From: Xestospongia muta
Lineage: Eukaryota; Porifera; Demospongiae; Haplosclerida; Petrosiidae
Length of the DNA: 64,000 nucleotides
Assembly: GCA_963693285.1 (NCBI GenBank)
Contig: OY848930.1
Coordinates: forward strand, 2,046,001-2,110,000
Direction: 5' to 3'
The notes under the pieces were generated by a model. It was not told where the DNA came from. It saw only the letters and a program-made list of their open reading frames with translations, and searched no databases. The first letter of the stretch is position 1; each line of letters begins with the position of its first letter. Position numbers and translations under genes: made by a program. Of the stretch, positions 1 to 11,741 are shown piece after piece.

Positions 1-249
1 TACATAACGTAATGCCACCATAGATGATGTATACAACACATACAGAGGCCATTTTTCTAACTTTGTAAAGTTCTCATACAAATTGTTCATGAATTTGATG
101 TTTATTTTTGGCATAGTTTGAATTCCACATACAGATAACTGTTCAAAATCAGTTTTGATCTGATTAAAGATATATATATAGCTGCTTCTTAGTCTCATTT
201 ACATGCTACTAATGAAGACAGTTGCATATACAGTTTTTAAACATATTTT

Positions 250-295
<46 letters not shown>

Positions 296-814
296 TATAT
301 ATATACATCAATGTCCATTTTCAATGTGATGTTGAATATTAACTCCATTATTTATATTAGGTTACCTTTTAATTTTACCTTGCCTTTCAATTTTATTTCT
401 ATGTGTTCCATTTAGTCCATTGCATAGTTAATTGAGTGTCAGTTATTAAAGCAATGTAGAATGAGTATAATACTTTCAGAAACATACTAACCTCTGTGAC
501 AGATTTGGTGATATGTAATCAGTTTCTATATCACATGTCAATTTTCATTGCTACTTCTACAGAAGTAGCAATGAAAGGAACAATATAAGGAATGTACCAA
601 CAATTATTTTCCCAGCCCATTTCTACATCTAAGCACTACCATGTTTAACAATGCCACATTGTATTAAACGGTTAGAAACCTAATGTCAGAATGCTAAGAG
701 ATGTATTTGATAGCAACAATCAATACACTAAGGAAGTCCAACAATAATTCAGCTTATATAGAAACTCACTTGATGGATCATGTGTCCACAACCAATGCAA
801 CACAAGTTAGTTAC
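1..814. other. Duplicated 3' flank of a GT92 gene
   Basis: No gene seen. The stretch closely matches the sequence just downstream of the intact GT92 gene (from about 58179) and also 33039-33806. It is therefore probably the 3' flank of another GT92 copy whose coding part lies left of the window. It contains an (AT)n run. The only other visible structure is a short inverted repeat around 548-570 (TTGCTACTTCT...AGAAGTAGCAA), which is conserved in all three copies. Confidence 0.7.
251..305. repeat. (AT)n microsatellite
   Basis: Nearly pure AT dinucleotide run. The same position in the two paralogous flanks carries a short run (33289-33304) and a long run (58429-58490), so its length differs between duplicates. 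Confidence 0.95.
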
Positions 815-961
815 TGTCGTAACTTAAAAGGCAATACTCTTTTTCACTTTTAATCAAAATAATCTGACTATGACAAAACTAACTAAATACAAAATAAAAC
901 CGGAAATTACATCATAAATCAAACCACAATACATAAATACATGAAATTAAGCATCACTACA
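815..961 (-). repeat. 3' LTR of G1
   Basis: It begins TGTCGTAACTT and ends ATTACTACA on the plus strand (TG...CA). It is about 40 bp shorter than the G2 LTRs because of one internal deletion. The adjoining bases 962-974 are pyrimidine-rich on plus, that is a polypurine tract on the element strand, as expected just inside a 3' LTR. Confidence 0.8.
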
Positions 962-1442
962 TTCCTCCCCACTAGAAATAAGAACATATAAAACATAATG
1001 AACTGTCAATGACTCACAGCTGGTTCAGTAAATTGCCTTGGTCGCCAATTGCAACAAGAGTAACGATTACCAATAAGTAACGGATCATTTGGTGTCCGAC
1101 TAGTCTCAGAAACGTTGTGCTCAATTGGTTCTTCAACCACTGTGGTTGACGTAGTGGAAGTAACTGCTGGTATTGACTCTACCTCTAAAACAGTTACTGG
1201 TATATCTAAATGCAATTTAACTCCATTTTCTTGTGTATCTCTTGGTCGTAACTGGTCTTGGTGACATCATCTATGGCGACCATCATCTAAGTCAACATGA
1301 AACGAAATATGACTCGTCTGTTTGATAATTCGACATGCAGCCATTTGTTTCCAACACCATGGTTGTCATAATATATATTGTCTCAACTTTCTGTCCTTAC
1401 TTCATAGATCATGATGTTGCTTCTGCTTCTGTTGTTTGGCTT

Positions 1443-2130
1443 CTACTCTATTGTGTGAGGTTTCAACAAATCCAATACTGTCCTCGGTCTCCTTCCTAAT
1501 AGTAATTCTGATGGCGACACACCCGTTGTTGTGTGTGGTGTAATCCTGTAAGATAGCAATACTTTTGCCAGGCGCTCTTTAATTGATCCTTTTGAAACTT
1601 TCTTCAACCCTTTCTTTACCACTTGCACTGCTCATTCGGCCAGGCAATTTGAAGCTGGGTGGTGCGGAGCTTTACTAACAAATTCGGTATCATTGTCTGT
1701 CATAATCATTTCTGGGATAACAAATTTGGCAAACACTGAATGGAGCTCTTCGATGACTACAGCTGAAGATGTTAAGTGTGTGCAAACAGCCTCTATCCAT
1801 TTAGAGTGTGCATCAATCATGATCAGGAATAGTTTTCCTTCAAATGGTCCAGCAAAGTCAAGATGGAGTCTCGCCCAAGGCCTCGTTGTCACTTCCATGG
1901 GTTCAGTGGTCTGGTGGTGGTACTGTCATCACCTCTTGACATTTAACACAACCATGTAACAACTTTTCAATGTCTCTGTCCAGACCTGGCCACCATACAT
2001 ACATTCTCGCAAGGGACTTCATTCTCGAGATACCAGGATGTCCCTGATGGAGCTCTTGTAGCACTGCTTCTCTCCCCTAGTCAGGTATCACAACTCTCGT
2101 TCCCCACAAGATACAGCCCTCATGTACTGA
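1443..2130 (-). pseudogene. G1 integrase remnant
   Basis: Translated minus-strand pieces show the integrase core (PWARLHLDFAGPF with the first catalytic Asp, then IMTDNDTEFVS with the second) and the downstream segment VSPSELLLGRRPRT typical of Gypsy integrases. The upstream HHCC zinc-binding part is readable around 1930-2060. Compared with G2, the segment between the second Asp and the HHPASNCLAE block is deleted and several frames are broken. The product would be non-functional. Confidence 0.8.
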
Positions 2131-2314
2131 CAACTTTGCTTGTTTAGAGTGGTATTGATTCAGTTGTGTATCAACTTTATCTGGCCATCCTTGCCAAATA
2201 TACTGTAAAACTTTAGCTAATTCAAGGTCCCTTTTAGTGCATACTTGAATACTTGTGCTGTTATTGGAGAGTTCTCCAAGTGCTCTGTTAAAAATACTAT
2301 TTCTAATGGAACAT

Positions 2315-3245
2315 CTACTTTCTTTGGTCTTCCATGCGGTGTGCTAGCACTGCTTTTATCCCATACTCTGATGCATCACATGCCAGAGTCAACTTGAGAT
2401 TCGGGTCAAAATGGGTAACAAATCGATCTGATGTTAATAGTTTCTTCGATGCTTCAAATGCTTCCTGCTGTTCAATCCCCCACTTCCATGGAGAATTCTT
2501 CCTTAGCAATTTGTAAAATGGGTATAGTGTCGTTGATAAGTTTGGTAGGAACTTGCTATAATATGAGAGTAATCCCAAGTAAGCTTTCAGCTGGTGTACT
2601 GATTCCAGTGTTGATGCTTCTTTCACAGCTTTCACTTTATCTTTGAGTGGATGTAACCTGGCTGCATCTATCCTGTGTCCCAGGTATTCGACCGATGTCT
2701 GTAGAAACCTGCACTTTTCTTGCTTCACTCTGAGACCAGCTTCACTTGACGTTTCAGTACTTCATCCAACGTTTTTAAATGTTTTGCTTCTGTACTACCT
2801 GAAATTAAAATATCATCTAAATATACAACAGCCCTTTTATTCCTTGTAATAAACTTTTGATAACTCTTTGAAATATTCCTGGGGCTGAGGAAATTCTGAA
2901 CGGCAACCTTGTATATTGAAACAGTCCCCTGTGTGTATTGATAACAACATACTTTTTCGATTTTTCGGCTAATGGAATTTGTTCGTATGCTTGACTCAAA
3001 TCAAGCTTTGTGAAATGTTTCCCTTTTTCTAATTGAGAAAACAAATCTTCAACTTTGGGGATCAGGTACTTGTCCAACCTTGAAACTGGGTTGACTGTCA
3101 ACGGAAAATCACCACAAATACGAACACTAGTCTTGTCACCTTTAAGCACTGGAACAATTGATGTGGCCCAATCTGCCCATTCAACTGGCTCTATTGTACC
3201 TTCCTCTAATAAACGTGTTATCTCTGCTTCAACTTTACTTCTCAA
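2315..3245 (-). pseudogene. G1 reverse transcriptase-RNase H remnant
   Basis: Two open pieces hold the fingers/palm (VPVLKGDKTSVRICGDF, KLDLSQAYEQIPL) and the connection/RNase H start (YLGHRIDAARLHPL, LGLLSYYSKFLPNLS, LTLACDASEYGIKAVL). The catalytic YLDD box is still encoded near 2810-2825 but lies out of frame with the upstream piece because of a small frameshift. Most of RNase H after the first catalytic Asp is missing. Confidence 0.85.
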
Positions 3246-3266
3246 TGGATTTGGTACTGATCTTGC

Positions 3267-3960
3267 TCAGCAAAACTTTGGACATGCTGCTGGATCGACG
3301 TACATTCTTGCTTTAAATCCAACCAGTGTACCTAACCCCTCAGCAATGACATTTGGATATCTAGACAACACAGTTTGTAATGATTCATTTCGTACCTTAT
3401 TAATTTCCAGCATCTCTTTCCAGTTTAACTTAATGAAGTTCAGCCACTCTCTCCCACATAGACAAGGGCCAGACCCTGATACTATAAATAAAGGCAGCTG
3501 TGTAAACTCCAACCCCTTGTATACAATGTTTACATAGCAGCAACCCACAGCAGGTATATTTTGCTTTGAGTATGAGCACAGCCTCACCTCTGTGGCTTGT
3601 AGAGACCTCCCAAGCCACAACCTTTTGAATAAGTTCTCAGACATCAAAGAAGCAGAGGCTTCAGCATCAATTTCCATGGAGACATTATGACCATCTACAG
3701 TAAGGTCAACTAGTTTTGGTGGTACTCTTGTACTATTAGCTTGAAACACAACATCTGTATACTGTTCTTCATCACTTTCTTCATGCACTTAACACACAGC
3801 TTGTGCTTTCTTGCAAATTGTCCTTGTAACTGGGCTATTCCTTTGTTCACACCAACACACTTTATGTAAATGTCACGATTTACCACAATGATAACAAATA
3901 ACTTCTTTATTTACCTTACATTTAGCTACAATGTGTCCCCTGTTTCTGCATCAATAACAG
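3267..3960 (-). pseudogene. G1 nucleocapsid/aspartic protease remnant
   Basis: An open stretch (3267-3788) carries a retropepsin-like domain. At the active site G2 has DTGAS, but this copy reads DAEAS: the Asp is kept while Thr and Gly are replaced, which should abolish protease activity. The zinc-knuckle region (about 3860-3960) is recognisable only by comparison with G2 and is broken by stops. Confidence 0.75.
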
Positions 3961-4140
3961 ACTTTACGCACTGTCACTGGGTCTGTTTTCTTCTTAAACA
4001 TTTTATGAACATCTACAATTTTAATGGGTGTCAGCAGATCTTGCGGCATTCCTTCAAAACAGTCATCTTTTGTCTTATGAGTCATCACTATTTGATCATT
4101 TTCTTTTATCTATATCTGTCATTTATACTGTTTTGTAAAA

Positions 4141-4490
4141 TCATAAATAATAATAATAAATAATAACTTCGTCTTTCTTAGTCTTCAGGTCTTTCATTTT
4201 TTGCACGGCCATTTCTAAACTCTGTGCGAGCTCTACCGCCTTCTTGTACATCAGATCTTGTTTGGCTAGTAGCCTCCTCTGGATACCGTCATCATTTATG
4301 CCACACACTAGCCTGTCTCTTATCATCACCTCCAAGGTGTTTCCGAAATTGCAATATTTCAAAAGGGAACGCAGCTCTGCCACGAATGTTGAAACAGATT
4401 CTCCCTGCTTCCTAAAACGACTGTGAAATTTAAACCGTTCCACTATCTCCGAAGGAGTGGGTTTAAAATGCTTCGCCAAAACTTCCACAT
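4141..4490 (-). pseudogene. G1 gag remnant
   Basis: Encodes a capsid-like segment (FKFHSRFRKQGESVSTFVAEL, LLKYCNFGNTLEVMIRDRL, VCGINDDGIQRRLL) common to Ty3/Gypsy Gag. The N-terminal part (to about 4690) is broken by frameshifts and a stop, and the C-terminal link to the zinc knuckle is lost. Confidence 0.8.
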
Positions 4491-4742
4491 TTTCTTAGTA
4501 CATATGGTCACCCAGCTTCTTTGGTGCTATTAGGTTCCTGAGTATATTAAACATTGCCAGTCCTACTACTGCCAAGATTTCCTTCTTCTTGTCATCTTCT
4601 GTTATATCATTCGCTGCAAAAAATGTCTAAGCCGCTCCACATACAGCGGCCAATCTTGTTTGCTCCCATCAAACTCTTCCACCTTACCTTATGTGTCTTT
4701 ATCTGCCATGTTCTTACTACAACAGAACGTTCTTTACATTAA

Positions 4743-6366
4743 GGTATAAGATTACATATTAATCAAACAATACACTCACAAGAATGGCTAGGTTTTTGTA
4801 ATATCCTTCTAAACCCTTGTTAGACACTTTCAATGTTGCTAAATACCTTATGGCAAATTCTTTGGTTGTATATTGAGAATAAGCTGTATAAGGTTTTTGT
4901 TCAAATACCTATATTGATGTAATAGGTTAAAGAAGCTACTGCATATACTACCCTTTGTTTTTCATCATTTCTCTAATCAGTGAATTTTTGCTTAATGTAA
5001 GCCTTTGCACTGTTATATATGTATCTTTCTGTGACATCGGTACCCAGATTAGCAGTCAATATTTCCTATTTTGATAAAGTGGACTTAGGTGACTAAAGTC
5101 ATTGGCCTCTCTTATTGTTACCTTTATTTGTTGGTTTGTAAGCTCTCAACATAAACTTGAACAAAAAGTTTGAGGAGCATCTGCCTACAACCCTACCTAA
5201 TTCACTAATAAATAGATAATAATGAATGTTATATTCCTTAACCTGATATGGGCTGTCTGTAATTTTAAATGACCTTTTTGTTGCTTCTTAATGGCTCTGT
5301 GTAGTCTGTTCATCATCTCATCAGCACGTTTTTGTTGGCCATAAATAAGAGATATATAGTCTCTGGTGAATAGCTTTGATCTCATTCAATAGCTCCTGAA
5401 AAATGGATGAGGTCTGCTGGTGTTACTCGAAGTCACAGATGTATATTCCTGTTGCTACTTGAGGTTCTTTGTAACTGAATGTCAGGGTATATAATGACGT
5501 TAAGATGTTTGCTCTATGGTTCTGCCTTCTCAATAGTCCTCAATCATTTGTTAGTATGATTATAAGTCATTGTTATTTCATTGTTTTTAACATAGGTAGA
5601 GTCTAATGCTAAGTTCATTTGGTCTAGTTTATGGATTGTCAAGACATTCCCAATCATTGGAATACTTTTGCCCACATAACAGGTTTATAATGACAATGGT
5701 CTACCTTTTATGTCAACTCTATTTATTAGTCAAGTCATATTACAATGTATGGGAAACCCACACATTTCCAAGTTCTTTGTGAGATATACAGTAGTAGCTC
5801 TATCATCATACAGATTAGTATTTTCCAATAACAATCATGATAGTGTATATATAATTCTTTTAACCTAGGGAAATATATCAAAGTAGATGGTGGAACTCTG
5901 ACATGAGATTTTCAGCTCCTATGGCTATTTTAATCAGCGAAGAGCATGTTTTTGCAATGATGTTGTCAGCCTTAACTATGCTAATGTAGGTATGGTCTTA
6001 GCACAGGTAACAATGTTTTTTCAAAAGGTTTGTCAGTTGTATTACTTATGTACACATTGTTAGCATGAACTATAGGGAGGATCTGAAAAGTTATTTTCAT
6101 CTGTCACATTACTTTTGTCACCTCAGCAGCTAAACATTGTTTTGTACACACAATTTGTATTCTTGACGTTAACAATATTATAATCTTTAAACAAGTCGAA
6201 TCATATATTCAGACCTTCATCCTTTTGAACTGGAATAAACCAGCAAATTTAGTTAAACTTAATTCGGATAGAACTAGACTTCTTCTAATCCAAATGGAGG
6301 TTTATATGTTCATACATACGTACATGCATATACACATAATCAAATTTCTAGTCACTGTAGGAATTT
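4743..6366. other. Duplicated non-coding flank
   Basis: Matches 38240-39653 nearly base for base up to about 6302 (shared sequence ends at CAAATGGAGGTTT). No convincing gene. A short minus-strand reading frame (5197-5385; longer at 38403-38690) is partly shared by both copies, but I do not recognise it and both are interrupted. Confidence 0.6.
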
Positions 6367-7560
6367 TTCAAACCTCATCCATTGGAATGTAGGGCAGAAG
6401 GAAAGATAGTATATGTTCTTCCTCTGATGTACAGTGATGACTTAGCTGGAAATCGAAGTAAGAATTGGCATAAACTTGATTGCTGGTATGCTCTGTTACT
6501 GGGCTTCCTAAACATGAGAATACAAGGCCAAGTTGGAAAATATTCATTTGCTATCCTGCTCAGACCATGCTACTTGTCTAGGTATGGCTGTGCCCATTAC
6601 AGATAACTAATTCAGGCCATTTGCCATTTGGGCAGTTTAGCAAGAAAGTTTTGTCAAATGTGCTTAGTGAGTGTAAGGCCTAGCCATGACTCAATATTCA
6701 CTATGTTTCTTTAGGTTGATAAGGAAAATTCAGTTGGTCTTGAAACTTTGAAAACTTCTGACCAATCAATGATGTTTATAAATGATATCAGATCAAAAAT
6801 AGGGAAGTTGACAGAGCTGAAAAAGAACAGCATATGTTTTGAAAGAAACATCTAATCCATTGTTAAATTTGTCAATGGATCTGTAGAGGTAAGAAATATC
6901 TGTTGCTAATCATGATACTTAATTCATGGTACTTTAAATTAGAGTACTACAATAGAAATATTACATAGCATTTTGCTTTGACCTTATATATATCTTTTGA
7001 AAGATGTTATTAAACAGCTTGGAAGACAACAGAAGAGTAAGATACCAGCTCGTATTTCTACCTTCAATTATTCTGGGTTTGATAAAAAACTAGTAGCCAA
7101 TGCTTGCTATCATCACCAGTCATTTGTTAGATGAGATAACAAGACATGGCACAAATGGCACTTTTTATGATCGGTCCATATTTAAGCAGTGCTGACAAAG
7201 AAGTTTGGTTTTACTTGTCTCAAGTAATTTTTAACAAAATATATTATTTATGTATACATTTTACTGGTCATTATAGATATTTACAATTTCTTATGTAGAA
7301 AAATTTAGTCCCCAAAGATACTTAGAATAGAAGGACATAACATTTCAATTTGTCCAAACTATCTAGCATCACAAAGCACACCTCCTACACAAACAAAAAA
7401 TTCATTGTCTTCTCTACTTAGTGGACAATATGGTAGACTTTGGTCCAACATCTTCATTTAGTACTGAGAGGTAGACATGAATCATTTAATTGTTTTTTTT
7501 TGATGTAATTAATGTTAGATGTGAAACCTTCAATGGCTATATAAGGACACTCAATCTGTT
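6367..7560 (+). pseudogene. Plavaka/KDZ-like transposase relic
   Basis: Three separated plus-strand pieces follow the order I know from large transposases abundant in basidiomycete genomes (Plavaka/Dileera group) and some invertebrates. They are PLMYSDDLAGNRSKNWHK (6382-6606; family pattern DDxSGNxSKxWNK), AQMALFMIGPYLSSADKEVW (7157-7220), and KIHCLLYLVDNMVDFGP (about 7395-7450; family pattern KPKFHLLLHL...FGP). Stops and frameshifts separate them, so this is a dead relic. The same relic occurs inverted at 31188-32830. Family naming is from memory of motifs, not a search. Confidence 0.55.
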
Positions 7561-9100
7561 TAGTAATAGACAATGCATCAGCAGAGACATTGCTACTAAA
7601 ACTGCTCTATCTGCGTATTTGCATACATTTGTTCAGGAGCTTAACTAGCACATGAACACAGAGAGTTAGCTATTGTAACTAGTATTAATGTTGTTGTATA
7701 TTTGTTACTTTGTAGAGCTGGGGATGGTTTAGTGAAACTGTATGCTGATCCAGTGTTGCAACGTTATTTCAGTCATGCCTTATCTAAAAATCTTTATTCT
7801 GATAAAGCATTTCTCTGCCAGGGGCACTAAAAAGATAAGCCAGTGTTTTGTGACTTAGTTTCATTTGTCATATAAAAAGAAGAACCTTGTATGGCTTGAC
7901 TAATATTTTTCTAAGAGGCTTTGGTTATCTTATAATAAGGGAGCCTATGGTCATACTAGAAATTCAATTTTTAAGTCAAGAGATTAAAAAAGATGAAGTA
8001 GTCGATGAATATAGTGCAGTAATTACTCGTAGCAGTTTACTTGTTAATATAGGAGACTTTGTTGCTATTGAGAGTCTAGACAAAACAGTATTATGAAGTT
8101 TTCAATAACAAATTAAATATAAACTCTTTGTAAGTTACATTTGCTGAGCTTCTCACCTGTATTTAATCTACAATTACATCATGGGTAGTTGTGTGAACTT
8201 TAATGAACTAACATCTGGAGTAGAAATGAATGAATCAATTTTAGATGAGTTTTAATACCAACTCTTAGATCTTAGCAATATTATTTACTTGTATCCAGTA
8301 TCACTCGTACTGACACCTGTGTCGATTGTACACTCGTGCTCAATGTTGTGTACTTTTAAAACTAATAGAACAAGACAAATAGAATGTGAAGAAGTCCAAA
8401 GAGATGATTTTGACTTTTTGCATGATCAGACTGGAGTAATTCATTGTATTCTATTAATATTTATAACATTAATACATACTTGTTTTCTATTGAAAATGAT
8501 TAATAATATATATTATTGTTATCAATAATTTATTAATTATTATACATACCTATTACAGTAGTGAAACATTATTGTTTGAACCATAGTTACTATACGACAC
8601 GGATGTGCACTAGGCTAAACCGGATGTCCACATGGGTTTTACGCCGGAAATACGTAAAAAAAGTATTGTTCCTAAACCGTTACCGTGCACCCTCTGAGTG
8701 TAGGGTAATAATATAATTTCTCTAATACTATCATTATTGTTTACCAGAGTTTTTTGTTTATTATTGTGATTTGTGTGGTTGGTTGGATACATATATATAT
8801 TTCTATAGATAAAAATTATTACGAGTAGCATTTTAAAAAAATTGTTCCCAAACATAGAATATGACGTGAGTGATCTCAAAGCATTAAATAACGTGGAAGA
8901 ATTACGAACTTCACTGAATCGTGACTTGATCAGTGTCTATATCTTATCTTAGTCATTTTGTCCAATTGTCTATTCCTTTGTGTGTGTTCTATAACTTTCT
9001 CTATGTATGTATATATATATATATTGATGGTTTGTCCTTGCTTATTTGAAACACCTACTACCTAATTTTTTTGACTTATGCACGCTATTACACATTGTTA
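7561..9100. other. No recognisable gene
   Basis: The left part (to about 8000) is an inverted match to 31.2-31.5 kb and shares a small reading frame (7887-8096; IIREPMVILEIQF) with 28487-28831 and 31188-31448. I cannot identify it. From about 8100 to 9100 I see only AT-rich sequence and short AT microsatellites (for example 9010-9024). Confidence 0.5.
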
Positions 9101-9262
9101 TATGAGGTCAATCTGCACTAATAAATGATTGCATTTATCATAACGTCTATCACGTGAACTACCTAGCTTTGATGGATATGGATGAATATGTTATTCCATC
9201 AGCATAAGAATCACTTTAAAATTACCGATATGCTTCCAACACTAAAACAATTATGTCCTGTT
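9101..9262 (+). pseudogene. GT92 exon 2 fragment
   Basis: Encodes a decayed piece around the DxD region (YLALMDMDEYVIP, HKNHFKITDML) of glycosyltransferase 92. It is bounded on the right exactly where three other copies (27103, 30434 and, after an insertion, near 17487/18349) also stop. It sits about 95 bp upstream of the exon 1 cassette at 9357, in the same orientation, so it is probably the tail of the preceding gene of a former tandem array. A stop and frame changes make it non-coding. Confidence 0.8.
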
Positions 9263-9263
9263 T

Positions 9264-9356
9264 ATGTTTAACTTAGTTATATAATATTTATATACTTCCT
9301 GTCCATAGCTTTAGGGTTAACGCGCTATAGGAATTCTAGACAGTGTCCAATCAGTG
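9264..9356 (+). promoter_or_regulatory. Possible core promoter of GT92 exon 1 cassette
   Basis: A TATA-like stretch (TTATATAATATTTATATAC, about 9278-9296) lies some 60 bp before the exon 1 ATG and is repeated before the exon at 18428. Inferred from position and conservation only; no transcript evidence. Confidence 0.25.
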
Positions 9357-9464
9357 ATGGCCAGCTCAAATGGAAGAACAGCTTTTAAAATATATCTTAT
9401 GGTGATGTGTACAATAGTAATCGTGATAACAACACATCATTTAAGAGGCAGCAGTATATTGAAG
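9357..9464 (+). pseudogene. GT92 exon 1, orphan copy
   Basis: A 36-codon open exon starts ATGGCCAGCTC and ends AAG followed by a GTGAGTG donor. It encodes a short basic N-terminus (ASSNGRTAFK), a hydrophobic signal-anchor (YLMVMCTIVIVI) and a short luminal stub, as expected for a type II Golgi membrane glycosyltransferase. No intact GT92 exon 2 follows on the plus strand before the next exon 1 at 18428, only fragments, so this copy is probably a broken gene. The exon itself has no lesion. Confidence 0.75.
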
Positions 9465-11278
9465 GTGAGTGTTAACATATTGTATGAAATTTTAATATAA
9501 TCTTCTTATATTGTCACAACTAAATAAATCAAAGGAGTGTGTAAACACTGGACTTGACTGACATTTGAATTCAACCATTTACGTGGATGTGACTACATAA
9601 AATAACCTTGAATAACTAAAGTAGTTTCTTTTTAAGACTTTGTAGACTGGTGGTATATTCAGTTCAATCTGTAGCTCCAGCTAAAATATAGTCTCCTGAA
9701 GGCAGACCCTTTGCTTAGGGAGGAAGGGTCTATCTGTCCGAGTTGAGTTGAGCTACCCAGACATGTAAGTAACTTTGCCGTTTTGTGCTATCCACATGAA
9801 ACTTACACCAATCAATTCAGCTTGAAAACATGCATTATATATATATATAATTTGGCTCCCTAGTGCTACGAGAAAGTAGCAAACTATAAAGCTGTCCTTT
9901 AAAAGCATACCTTCGACATACAGTAGAATGTCCTTCTTCATAATACTATTTCGATTACTGATCTACTATGAGGTTGATGCTTTGTAGCTACATAAACAGT
10001 AGTACATTAGTAATGTAAACAGTATTGTAAACAGTATTATGATTACTTTTTTAACAAAAATAACTTTGCAATTGCAAACCCATTAACCAAATCATGATTA
10101 AATCAAGCAATACTTTATTGGCTTTATACATATTAAGATAAACTAGCAACTAAGAATGGGTTTACATTATGTTGATGAAACTGTGGTATTGAAGAGATCA
10201 TTTAAAATGACAAAATTCTTTTTTTCAGTGTAATGTTTGTAAGATGTAATAATGAACCATAATTATAATACTGTTTGACATGTGACACTATCTAAAGCAG
10301 TAAGCACTACCAAGCACTTCCTAATTCATTATAACTATTAGTTGAAGCATTTGTACTTGTACTTGTATTTAAGTACTTTCAAAAGTACTTAGCTCCATGC
10401 TTGATTACAACTAATCTAACCAGTATGCTGTTTAGTTCAATTGAGATAGCATTTGGTCATATCTTCAATTAGTGGTCAATAAACCACACACATGTTCTTG
10501 TTGGCTTCTAATTGACTTTACAGATATTGGGTTAGACTTAGCAGTAACTCAGTTGTGGTCATATTGATGAAATTATGGTAACCAAGGCCAACCAAGGTCT
10601 TGGTTAAAATGATACAATGCTTTTTATATTTTATTAAAATATTTATCCTTGAAACTTATTGAAACTTATTGTAACTTTCAATTATATAGATACCAATTAC
10701 TGAATGCCCATTTGGCTATGTTACAGCTACTTCAGATGATCAGTTATGGATTCTTGTGACTAAATACTTTGTGGTATAAATTAATGTAATTTTGTTAAGA
10801 CAATTGATAACATGTTGGAAGCCACATTACTATCAGTTAATATAATAACAAGTAAATTATAACATTTTATAAAGAATAAAGTAAATGTTGTGATAGATAA
10901 TTTCAATCTAATATAAATACTATCCCTAATAGCACAGGTGGCACAAACAGTTAGGGATATTCACCAACTATATGTCTAAATCACATAAACAATATCAGTG
11001 ACATAAATATTGTTGCAATTTGTGTCTGTGCCTATTATGTAGGAATGATACAATGCCATCTCTATGACCTTATTTACATGCTTTGTATTGGACTGATATT
11101 AGCTATCCTTGTGTGCTGTATAAATATTGATTTTTTTGTATTTATGATCAGTGTGTGTGCAACTGTGAAAGTTATCTCGAGTAATAAAAACCTAAGATAT
11201 AACAATAATGTTGGCAAATCTTTTACTTTTTGAGTTAATGTTGTGGATAAAGGAAGAAGCATGAAGAATTCATCAGCT
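9465..11278 (+). other. Former GT92 intron with MITE-like repeats
   Basis: No gene. It is homologous (in part inverted) to the introns of the intact GT92 genes. A repeat at about 9675-9950 recurs at 18570-18830 (plus) and at 26270-26530 and 29640-29885 (inverted). A region at about 10.7-11.1 kb recurs near 55.8-56.2, 61.4-61.8 and 51.45-51.68 kb and includes a mariner-type MITE and the conserved hairpin ATCCCTAA...TTAGGGAT. Confidence 0.6.
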
Positions 11279-11302
11279 TTTACTACCTTCTACTAAGATG
11301 CT

Positions 11303-11640
11303 TTGAACCATTGTTTTAGCCTACCAGCTGCCTCTAATTTATTTGCCCTTACTGAAGCACTCTACGTATTTCTGTCATCTTCTAAATCTCATGAAACATT
11401 TATTTTATATCAAAAGTCTCGAGGAGGAAGAGAAGTTAGATTGCGTAAATTGTCTGATACTCGATGGTCATGTAGACATAAGTCAATAGTAGCAATTTCA
11501 CCAACATACCCTGTAGTGGTGGAAACTCTTCAAACTATAATGAATGGACCAGAAAGAAATTGAGCAATAAAAGCAAGTGGTATCCTTTTTGGAATCACAG
11601 ATTTTACATCATTTCCCTCATTATTTATAAGGTACATTGA
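11303..11640 (+). pseudogene. hAT transposase fragment (ZMYM1/TTF type)
   Basis: The open piece encodes NLFALTEALYVFLSSSKSH, then LRKLSDTRWSCRHKSIVAI. This matches the DTRW block of ZMYM1-like hAT transposases, where the sequence around the DTRW tryptophan is diagnostic. A stop at about 11562 is followed by a further in-frame match (AIKASGILFGITDF). It belongs to the same transposase type as 52712-53560, which covers a more C-terminal part. Confidence 0.65.
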
Positions 11641-11741
11641 GTTGGTGGTTGCAAGGCTGTGGAGGAGGTTGAATTTGTGTTATTTGTACCAGCCAAACCA
11701 TTTTCTTTATCTTGTATAGATGATAATGTTCTCTGAAAAAA

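Larger units (their letters stand above)
815..4700 (-). mobile_element. Ty3/Gypsy LTR retrotransposon G1, decayed
   Basis: On the minus strand the order is gag, zinc knuckle/protease, reverse transcriptase-RNase H, integrase, then the 3' LTR, the normal Ty3/Gypsy order. All reading frames are broken. The 3' LTR (815-961) is present, but the 5' LTR seen in the sister copy G2 (33807-38211) is missing here. The flanks on both sides match those of G2, so G1 and G2 are copies of one insertion made by segmental duplication, not two independent insertions. It cannot be autonomous. Confidence 0.9.

Noticed and set aside
248..310. CRISPR-like or regulatory repeat
   Set aside because: Simple AT microsatellite whose length differs between duplicates.
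1693..3537. Several plus-strand open frames inside G1 (and equivalents in G2)
   Set aside because: They are antisense shadows of the Gypsy integrase, RT and protease frames.
8610..8879. 89-codon minus-strand open frame
   Set aside because: Low-complexity, hydrophobic and Asn-rich composition, no motif, no duplicate copy to test conservation.
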